A stretch of DNA of 64,000 bases from assembly GCF_030272615.1 (NCBI RefSeq), contig NC_081414.1:232300733-232364732 (forward strand), in the 5' to 3' direction. The translations under genes and the position numbers were made by a program. This stretch comes from Cryptomeria japonica (Eukaryota; Streptophyta; Pinopsida; Cupressales; Cupressaceae). Under the pieces are notes generated by a model. That model was not told the origin of the DNA, did not search any database, and saw only the letters and a program-made list of their open reading frames with translations. This document shows, piece by piece, positions 56,550 through 64,000 of the stretch. Position 1 is the stretch's first letter. The number at the start of each line of letters is the position of its first letter.

Positions 56550-58850
56550 ATGCCAGACATTGGTGTCCTATATGAAGATCCCACGCAAGATCATACACAA
56601 AGTGGGCAATCTAGCGATCAAGATCAAAGTCAAAATCTTGATATGGTTAATCAAGATGAACTTTGTCCAGAAGTGCAAACTTTCCTAGCGGATTCTTATA
56701 ACCAAGAGATGATGGAAAAGTTTATTAAACACAATCCTACTGCACTTCTGAAAACTCTCCTTGAACATGGAGCTCAACTTTTGCTTGAATTTCATAGATC
56801 CACTCTCATCCAACAACCACAAGGAGACCTCGCTCCCACACAAAGTGTTGCACCTACTATTCAAATTCAATCAATTGCAACCCCATCAATCATCTAGGCT
56901 CAATCAATGCCACCCACGGTACCTCCCACCGTGGTCTCCATCCCACCTTCTTCCTCCTTACCATCCATACCACTATCAAATCCGATCTCATCCATTCTCC
57001 AACAAACTTCTATACCACCTCCTTCTATTCAACCACAAATTTCTATTCCACAAACTTCCCTTCCTCCCAACAATGTCGCAAATTTTATCCGGGCCGTATT
57101 CAGTCTCATCACAATAGCTAGCGGACCGCAACCAACTATCCCTCAAACCCCAGCGACATTGGTCATCACATCCCACGTTCCCACCTCCTCATCATATCAA
57201 TATATTGGTGGTGGTGCACCTTCTTTGGTTCATCCAATTCTTGGGGCAAATACAATTCATCAATATCAAAGTCCACAACAAGACCTCATCAAGGAAATTC
57301 AAGACATGAAGAATATCATCAAGGACATGAAACAAAGGACTAATAAAAGGAAAACTTACTCATTCGAAGAGTTTTGCCCTTATCCTTACGACCCGTCTAT
57401 ATCAGTTGCACCATATCCCCCGGGATTTGAGATCCCTAAATTCACCAAGTATGAAGGCAAAGGAGATCCCCGCGACCATGTCCGAGAATTCCACATCTTA
57501 TACCAAGAAGTCTCCTATAGTGACCTTTATCTTCGCAGACTCTTTCCCAAGAGTCTCACGGGAGACACCTTGGCATGGTTCTCATCTCTACCACGAGGTT
57601 CCATTGTCTCTTTTCTAGACTTGGTAGAAAAATTTGTGGCTCACTATGCATACAACATGGGTAATGATGTTTTTATGATGGACCTATGTAATACAAAACA
57701 AAGGCTCGGAGAAACCTTCGCCAATTTCCTACAAAGATGGCGACATCTTATCAAGAAATTCTAGTGGGACATGCCAGAACAACATCAAATTGAGCTATTC
57801 CAAAAGAACTTGGTGTCCGAACTTTCAAGACCTTTAATATCTCAATGTATCAAATCCTTCCAAAAATTGACAGATAAGAGCCTCACTCTCGAACGTGTCT
57901 TGTTGGAGGAAGGAACCTTGAAACATTACCAGAAATCAACACAAAGTTCTTCCTCTTATTATAACAACAAGCCAAAATTCTAGTCCAAGAACAAAAATGT
58001 GGTCAATGATGGTATAACTGATGCAAAGTGGGTCCAAACCGTGGCCGCTCCCCCAAAATCCATCACCAATAATCATCAATTCAACAACCAAAATCAATCC
58101 CAAAAACCTCACAACAATGTCTCAATCCAAGGACGACCACCCTGATCGAATAACAAGACTCCAAGAGATTTCACTCCTCTGGCTAAGCCTATTGAAGTGG
58201 TGTTTCAAAAACTTGTCCAAGCGGGTATAGTGGGATTTCCAATCACTCATCCGTTTGACCCCAATCAATCTAAACCAAGATGGTATAATGAAAATAAGTA
58301 TTGTGAATACCATCGTATCAAGGGACATGATACATGAAAGTGTATGAAACTGAAGATCTACATACAAGATCTCATTGATAGAGGTGAGATTGAAGTATCA
58401 AATGCAAAACCTGGTAATAACAATGACAAACTCAAAATATACCAGGAACCCTTCCTGAAACATGATAAAGGAAAAGGCTCATCATCTAACGCAATGGGTT
58501 ATGACTACGCTAATCACGTAACCAGTTTTGATTTTTTGGTAGGTCGCATTGAACCTGCAGACAATAATGTCAATGTCATAACCATCTAAGGAGTTAATCC
58601 TCCTTTTTCTCAAAGAAGACCAAATCCTGCTCGAATAGTCATTCAAGGCACCACGCCTTCCACCTCCCATTTCCAGAATGACTGCAATGCAACTACACGC
58701 CGAGGAAGAGTCACCATCCAAGGAGTTCCTCCCCCACCAAACCCCTCACCCATGTCTTCCACCCACCGATATGACCTCCTTGATCAACTTGGAAAGACAC
58801 CCGCGCAGATCTCCATTTTGGAACTTCTCAAGACCTCCCGGTCCATAAAG
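56550..58850 (+). pseudogene. gag: Element H gag
   Basis: Start MPDIGVLYEDPTQDHTQS at 56550. A Pro/Ser/Thr-rich linker follows, then the gypsy capsid core (Retrotrans_gag type): PPGFEIPKFTKYEGKGDPRD, FPKSLTGDTLAWFSSLP, LVEKFVAHYA, KQRLGETFANFLQRWRHL (57400-57764). A nucleocapsid-like segment KYCEYHRIKGHDT(stop)KC sits near 58300-58340, Trp replaced by TGA. In-frame stops: TAG 56895, 57762 and 57981, TGA near 58143 and 58335, TAA 58587. The frame is otherwise constant to a one-base loss near 58843. Confidence 0.88.
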
Positions 58851-59735
58851 AAATTTTGGAACAAGCCCTTCTCCAATCACGTGTTCTAGATAACATCAAT
58901 GCCACCCAATTTCAAGCCCTCATTGGAAACCTTGCTGCCCAGCAGCACATTGTATTTAACTCCAAAGATGCTCCCACAGATGAAGACCATAACAAACATT
59001 TGCACATCGAAGCTCTCATCCACAAGCACAAGGTCAAACGTATCCTGATAGACGGTGGATCCGGGCTTAATCTGTGCACATACAAATTAATAAAACAATT
59101 GAGACTTTCTGAGGATCTGATAGACACATCAGGAAGGATCACAATAAACGCATACGATGATGCAGAAAGAATTTCAAAGGGTGTGGTCACCTTACCTCTT
59201 CAAGTGGGCCCCATTACAATTGAAACCCCTTGCTAAATACTAGATCTTGACCTCCCCTACAACATTCTCCTCAGGATGCCATGGATTCATTCCTTGCAGG
59301 TCGTACCCTCCACCTATCACCAATGCATCAAATTCCCCTATAACGGAAGAGAGATCGCTATCAAAGGTGATCCCCAACCTTTTCAATATTGCAAACTATT
59401 AGAGGGGAAGCATATGTATCATTGCCCACTAAATAGACCCTCGCCAACACCTCCATCTAACACATCATCCCAACCAGATAATCAAATCAAGATCTTGGAC
59501 AATGGCTATGGAGAATACAAATTGGAGGACATCTTATTAATAGGCAACCTCCCTCTCTCTCCTAAGTCATTTGGCAAACCAAAAGAGATAAAAAAGGACC
59601 CAAAACAAGTCATGCAATGCCAAAACACTACCTTCCAGCAATGGGGCCCACTTGATAACGAGAGCCTCGAAACAAATATCTCTTCATGGTTGTATTAGGA
59701 AGAAGATGAAGATCCAACAAGAATATCCAAAGAAA
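58851..59735 (+). pseudogene. pol: Element H aspartic protease
   Basis: After the frameshift the polyprotein continues EILEQALLQSRVLDNINATQ and reaches the retropepsin-like core KRILIDGGSGLNLCTYKLI (59035-59095), where D-G-G-S replaces the usual D-T/S-G. It is followed by NAYDDAERISKGVVTLPL and YNILLRMPWIHSLQVVPS, the second half of the fold (G-R-x-W/H motif changed to L-R-M-P-W). Stops at 59234 and 59696. Confidence 0.82.
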
Positions 59736-60202
59736 TGTACCCAAAAGCATCTGCCATAGTTGAAAAAATGGGTTACAAAGGACACGGCCTGGGACCAGAG
59801 GAGAAAGGAAGAAAAACAGCCATAAATTTTATCTCCTACAAATACAACAGAGGCTTGGGGTACACCTGGGTGCCTAAGATTACTATTGCTGGTGCCCCTT
59901 CTAGTCCTTCGGATATCGAAAGCGCTGACGAAGAGGAATTCCATGAAATGCCTTATGAATATGAGAAAGATATCTTCTTGGACGCTTACATCAATACCAT
60001 CACCCCCGTAATCCCTCCCACTTCACATGAGCTACATCTTGTCCATCCTGAACTCATTGACTGGGGCCAACGAGACAAACCCACTTTAGATATATGCGCC
60101 GACAATAATGCTCTCATTGCTCTCCTAACAGCGCAAAATATGGAAGATTGTAGCAGAATCGAAGGTATTCAACTACACGAAAAGGGATACTTTGGTAGTT
60201 AA
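59736..60202 (+). pseudogene. Element H G-patch domain
   Basis: YPKASAIVEKMGYKGHGLGP then EEKGRKTAINF and NRGLGYTWVP form a G-patch (glycine-rich RNA-binding module) between protease and RT, a placement known from plant gypsy polyproteins of the Tat type. The frame is open for 155 codons and ends in TAA at 60200-60202, 18 bp before the element I insertion. RT is missing. Confidence 0.82.
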
Positions 60203-60393
60203 GTCAATGCCCTTAGCCATTGTAGCGTCCTAAAATTGCGACACTTACAATTTTGACTGCATTTGGGTCTTCACGATGGCGATGCAACATTGAACTTGAA
60301 TGGAGACCCCGAAACTTGTTCATGACATCAAAAACTGCATTTTTCAGCACCCTGGCCTGATCCTCCTTGCACCCCGTTGTCCCTGGAGGTGGG

Positions 60394-60486
60394 ACCATGG
60401 CACCCAGCGCCCTAGTCCTGCAGGACTAGGGCGCCCAGCACCCTGGTCCCCCAGGACCATGGCGCCCAGCGCCCCGGTCCCTGGCC
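60394..60486. repeat. Three tandem 31-bp GC-rich units in U3
   Basis: Units 60394-60424, 60425-60455 and 60456-60486, each with a cgcccagc core and a gtcc/cagg end. A perfect 28-bp palindrome (60407-60434, centred on ctgcag) spans units 1 and 2. The solo LTR has only one divergent equivalent near 7340-7470. Confidence 0.88.
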
Positions 60487-60603
60487 CTATTTTGGGCCCG
60501 GTCTCTTATGGGGCTTCGGGTCTTTAAGTTTGCAAATTGGAAAATAATGTTTCCTGGTCGGCCTAAGGTCGGGAAAATCAGTCTATCAGCCCTAATTGAC
60601 AAG

Positions 60604-60611
60604 TATATAAA
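60604..60611 (+). promoter_or_regulatory. Putative TATA box, element I LTR
   Basis: tatataaa about 120 bp after the GC-rich repeats, in the context cctaattgacaagtatataa. The solo LTR has the decayed form tacataag at the matching place. Confidence 0.65.
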
Positions 60612-61490
60612 CTAATTTTCCTCTCCTAGAAAGGGGGAGAAAAAGAGGAGGACATATGTGAGCAAGGCGCGAAAGCGATATTCAAACATTCAAGCATTCA
60701 AGCATTCAAGCATTCCTTCAAGCAATTGAGTATTCTAAGTCTCCATTCAAGGCTAGGTGTTGCATTCAAGACAAGGATTCAACCATTGAAGAGGAGATCA
60801 CTTACAACACATTACATACTACATACATTACACCTTCGCATGTAAGAATACAAACATTCTTACAACAAGGTATCAGTACTTGTTTACATTACAAACATTT
60901 ACATTTACAGCATTCTCATTTCTTTGTTAATTCCAAAACGGGGGTTTGACCTAAAGGCAAACCCCTCATCCCTAACCCCCCAATCTTCATCTCTTTTCTG
61001 TGTGTAGGTTGCAGGTACGCGGCTGTAATTGAAGATCTGGAATCCTTGTGCAGAGACGAACAAATCCACCTTTGTTTCGCGGATTTTTTGGAGGACCGTG
61101 TGCACATCGGGCGCCATCGTCCTGTCAACTTTCGCTCAAATTTGCAGAACAGCACCGTCTCGACATTTTACTGCTAATTCCAGGTCCGCAGCTTCATCCC
61201 GTATCCCTATCTCTATTTATAAGTGAATCTTTCCTACTTTACATGTATTCCTAGTTCAATCATTCTATCTACATTTCTTTACAAAAGAGGGTATCCTTGA
61301 TGTCTTAACCCTTGAAACTCATTTAGAATCCAATCTTGCATTGCGTGGGATTGGATCTTGTGGGTTTCAACCCCTCTTTTGAATGTAAAGTCCCTCCTAA
61401 GTGAAAACCATCAACCCTAGTGACTCTCCCTTCTCTCTCCTTGGAGTTGGGGAGGGGAGAACAACTAGGGTTCGATTTTTCCGCTTTACA

Positions 61491-61515
61491 TTTTGGTGAA
61501 CCCGACGTGAACATC
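61491..61515 (+). promoter_or_regulatory. Element I primer-binding site
   Basis: ttttggtgaacccgacgtga follows the LTR end (ttaca). TGG start and gypsy-like composition; the tRNA is not assigned. Confidence 0.75.
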
Positions 61516-62900
61516 CTGATTCTGATTATTCATGGTTAGATCTGAAAAATTTGCTTCCTTAATTACATTTCCATGTTTGATCTTTTGCAAATTTTAGAGG
61601 TTAATTGCATAAAAACCCTAAAATTTTCTTTTTAGTAATTAAACTTGTGGAATGTTTAATTGTTAATGCTTGTTTCAGATCTATCCTTCTATTGCAAATT
61701 GTCAATTCATATTTGTGCTTTAATTCTGAAAATTAAGTGGTTAAATGTCAAAACCCTAATTTTTCAAACTTTCTTGATTCAACCTTTGACTGATAATTTC
61801 ACTGATCAAAACACTTCCAAATCGGCTATAACTTTGGATTCCGCAACAAAATCACAATATCTTTCATCTCTGAAAATTTGGAAAAAAGTTGCGAGGACCG
61901 TGTGCACCCCGAGCACCATCGTCTCCGACATTTTTTTCGAAATTTCGGGAGCTAGATCTTACTGTATTTTTCTGCTAAAATCCAAAATTTTGGCTGATTT
62001 TATCAAATTTAACACTTTCAAAATTAAAGTCAAAGTTGGTCTAGCGATTGCTTGGATTGAGGCTTCTAATCATTCAAAAATCATTGAAATTGAAATTCCT
62101 ATCAAAATTGTGTTTCTTACAGTCCTAAATCTGAAAAGTGTGTTGGCATTCATTCGAAATTTCAGTGCTTTATTCAAATTTTTGCAGTTTGTGACTTTTG
62201 AAATTAAGTGTTTAATTGCAACAACCTTGATTTCCACTTTCAAATTTGAATTTTGCATGAAATCGAGTCAACTTTTAAATTTCAAAGCCTGCATTGCTTT
62301 CAATATTCCCTCTAAAATCATAAAATTCAAAATTTCAGTTTCCCTCTCTTTTTCAAAATTCAAATTTTACATTTTTCAACAATCTTGGTAGGGTTCAATT
62401 TTGAGATTGCAACTTTAATTTGGCCTATCTATAGATCGTAAAATCACTCAATTTTTTTAGATTAGCTTTAAAATCATCATAACTTTCATCCCTGAAAATT
62501 TTGAAAAAATTTGCGAGGACCGTGTACACTCCGTTCGCCACGGTCCCGGACATTTTTTTCGAAATTTCGGGAGATTCTCCAGATTGTATTTAACAGCTTA
62601 AATCTAGGAGATTGGCTGATTTTATTGAAATTTGCTACCTCTAAAATTCAAAATCTTCTCTCTCTCTTTAGTGCATGAGTTTTAATTTGTATTTAGAGGA
62701 AATTTTTGCTAATTTTTCAATTCAAAGTTGAACTTGTGGATAGCTTAATTGGGATCAATAATTTCAGATCTGATTTAGGAAATCATTTGAATCATAAATT
62801 TCATTTTCTAAATCTACATTCTAAGTGCTTGCATTGGTTAAAATTAAACATTTCCTTCTATTTTGCATGTCTTATCATTTGAAAGAGGAAAATTGTTGTC
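61516..62900 (+). other. Element I leader with duplicated hairpin segment
   Basis: AT-rich leader. A segment of about 160 bp occurs twice (61848-62010 and 62470-62635), each containing gcgaggaccgtgt, a ccg/cac box and tttttttcgaaatttcggga. A 243-codon frame (61660-62391) rich in Phe, Ile, Lys and Leu covers the first copy only; the second copy is not in that frame, so I do not call it a gene. Confidence 0.65.
62514..62549 (+). promoter_or_regulatory. Leader hairpin, ggaccgtg/cacggtcc stem
   Basis: Perfect 8-bp arms at 62517-62524 and 62539-62546 around a 14-nt loop. Related but imperfect copies are at 61893-61929 and, in the LTR, 61091-61123. A structural RNA signal such as packaging or dimerisation is possible. 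Confidence 0.5.
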
Positions 62901-64000
62901 ATGATGCATTCATTTCATAGATGTGATAATGGGTTAGCTTCCCTTGTTTCAATTTTTCCTTATCCTAAAGAACCTCACCCCATCTATAACAACATTTTAG
63001 TGCCTAAAAGAGTTGCTACCAATCCCTTTGAGACTCTCCCATGCTCTAAGGATGAAGACTTTAAGAGTGATCTTGACAATTCTCCTAAAATGTGCCCTTC
63101 CTATTTAGCTATCCTAGAGGAAGAGAATGATATCATAAACACCTTTCTTAATGTTACTTCATCTTCCCTACATGATGCCTCTCTAAGTGAAAAGGTATTG
63201 ATGGACATTGACTTATTTTCTCCTAAAGTTGGTCCTTCCAATGGGGGCATGTTAGTGCAAAAAGAGGTTATGAACACTTCTTTCAAAGATCTCCTTCCTA
63301 AGCATGAATCTTTGGAGAAATATGTTCATGTTCCTCCTAAAAAACACTCCCTTCATGAGGATCCTTTTGTGCAAGAAGATGACATTATCCCTACATTTCC
63401 TAGTGATGGCATTTCCTTTTCCAACAAAATTCCCACTAGAGATGATGAATTAATGATAAATGCTTACCCTTCTCCTAAAGTTTGTCTTACCCATAAGCAT
63501 CCCTTAGAGAAAGAAGATGAGATAATAAGCAATTTCCTTAATTCTCTCTCCCCTAAAGATCATATTGAACATATTTTGAGGAAAGAGGATGAGGAATTAA
63601 TAAACAATGTTATCTCCTCTCCCGAAATTCACAATACTTCAAACATTCCTTTCAACCACTTCACTATTTGGGATGAACCATTAGAAGAAGGTGTAGATTA
63701 TTCTCTACCCCTAGCCAAAGGGGATGAAATCAAGATTGAAAACTCCCTTGATAGTGTTTCACCTTCCTTGAATCTCAATTATTCTCCCTCTAAAAATAAA
63801 GCATCTCCCTCTCCTCAACTTGGTTCTACTCATATGGATACCCTAGTTCAAAGGAAGATGGTTAACATCTCTTTCAAAGATCTCCCTCTCAAAAGTGAGA
63901 CTTTAGAGAGTAATGTTGATCCTTCTCCTAGAGAGTTTATTCCCCATGTAGATCCTTTGATGATAGAGGATGATATGACTTTTCCTAGTATTACTCTTCC
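62901..64000 (+). CDS. Element I first ORF, intact acidic repetitive protein (runs off window)
   Basis: Open from ATG 62901 (an in-frame TGA at 62880 excludes a longer start) to the last base: 366 codons with no stop. Begins MMHSFHRCDNGLASLVSIFP. Rich in Asp, Glu, Ser, Pro and Leu, with recurring phrases: MNTSFKDLLPKHESLE (residue about 124) and MVNISFKDLPLKSETLE (about 320); EEENDIINTFLN, KEDEIISNFLN and KEDEELINNVI; and several SPK/PSPR points. No signal peptide, membrane segment, zinc knuckle or pol motif. Position directly after the leader suggests an extra ORF upstream of gag, as in Ogre/Tat-type gypsy elements, or the disordered N-terminus of gag. Function unknown. Confidence 0.75.
   Translation, partial: MMHSFHRCDNGLASLVSIFPYPKEPHPIYNNILVPKRVATNPFETLPCSKDEDFKSDLDNSPKMCPSYLAILEEENDIINTFLNVTSSSLHDASLSEKVLMDIDLFSPKVGPSNGGMLVQKEVMNTSFKDLLPKHESLEKYVHVPPKKHSLHEDPFVQEDDIIPTFPSDGISFSNKIPTRDDELMINAYPSPKVCLTHKHPLEKEDEIISNFLNSLSPKDHIEHILRKEDEELINNVISSPEIHNTSNIPFNHFTIWDEPLEEGVDYSLPLAKGDEIKIENSLDSVSPSLNLNYSPSKNKASPSPQLGSTHMDTLVQRKMVNISFKDLPLKSETLESNVDPSPREFIPHVDPLMIEDDMTFPSITL

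Larger units (their letters stand above)
52592..60220 (+). mobile_element. Element H: Ty3/gypsy retrotransposon with G-patch, cut by element I
   Basis: LTR (about 52592-53677), PBS, a 2.9-kb repeat-rich leader, gag, protease and a G-patch domain, ending at 60220 where element I is inserted before RT. Its RT, integrase and 3' LTR would lie beyond the window. Inserted in element G. The exact first base is uncertain by 2-3 nt because of a GT run. Confidence 0.88.
60221..61490 (+). repeat. Element I 5' LTR
   Basis: 1270 bp, TGTAGCGTCCTAAAATTGCG...CCGCTTTACA, followed directly by the PBS. Contains three 31-bp GC-rich units (60394-60486), a TATA box, a ttcaagcattc run near 60680-60720 and one copy of the ggaccgtg hairpin (61091-61123). 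Confidence 0.9.
60221..64000 (+). mobile_element. Element I: gypsy-type LTR retrotransposon, 5' part
   Basis: Complete 5' LTR (60221-61490), PBS, 1.4-kb leader and the start of a long intact ORF at 62901. Inserted in element H; the five bases before it are gccat (60216-60220), which should recur after the 3' LTR outside the window. Same LTR family as the solo LTR at 6383-7603. Least decayed coding sequence in the window. Confidence 0.88.

Noticed and set aside
60300-60527. Pro/Arg-rich frame in the element I LTR
   Set aside because: Translation of the 31-bp GC-rich triplication in U3.
1-64000. Host protein-coding gene, tRNA or rRNA
   Set aside because: Looked for intron-exon structure, conserved host domains and tRNA-like cloverleaf boxes. 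Apart from the PMD remnant and the weak Cys-rich remnant, nothing could be supported.

Overview
This window is a plant intergenic block made almost entirely of nested LTR retrotransposons, with one satellite array at the left end. I found no intact cellular gene, tRNA, rRNA or CRISPR array. Ty1/copia and Ty3/gypsy elements with plant-type primer-binding sites, a G-patch gypsy polyprotein, a plant mobile domain (PMD) remnant and insertions nested up to three deep all point to a large-genome seed plant. A gymnosperm such as a conifer is my best guess, but nothing in the sequence proves it.

Layout. 1-4975: a roughly 3.7 kb array of about 20-bp self-complementary units (143-3870), flanked by GA-rich purine tracts. 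4976-7660: unassigned AT-rich DNA, then a minus-strand solo gypsy LTR (6383-7603) sitting inside a CA/TA microsatellite. 7686-24161: element A (copia, +). Its 5' LTR is split by element B (8201-18892, minus, TSD tgagg/taagg), and B is itself split by element C (about 9492-13408, +). 24162-27864: low-copy-looking DNA with a Cys-rich coding remnant and the left half of a PMD remnant. 27865-34986: element D (+), inserted in that PMD remnant (TSD gagat/aagat). 35475-49468: element E (copia, +, 5' LTR truncated), split by element F (38537-45996, copia, minus, perfect TSD gaagt). 49469-52591: element G, an older copia element that E inserted into; G is cut on the right by element H (gypsy, +, 52592-60220). 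H is cut by element I (60221 to the end), a gypsy-type element with the same LTR family as the solo LTR. I has its 5' LTR, PBS, leader and an uninterrupted first reading frame that runs off the window.

How the parts relate. E, F and G are related autonomous-type copia elements (gag, CCHC, protease, integrase, RT, RNase H), all now broken by nonsense codons. B and D carry no pol at all. Both encode the same pair of proteins: ORF1 (coiled coil plus four zinc knuckles) and a roughly 1000-residue ORF2 of a family I do not recognise. They share with E and F the polypurine boxes, a U3 box and a hairpin-forming LTR module; A has a recognisable version of the hairpin module. The simplest reading is that B and D are non-autonomous partners of E/F-type elements. 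The B/D ORF2 family and the shared LTR/PPT control modules are the most promising material here for something undescribed. The intact repetitive ORF of element I and the six all-TAG stops of element F come next.
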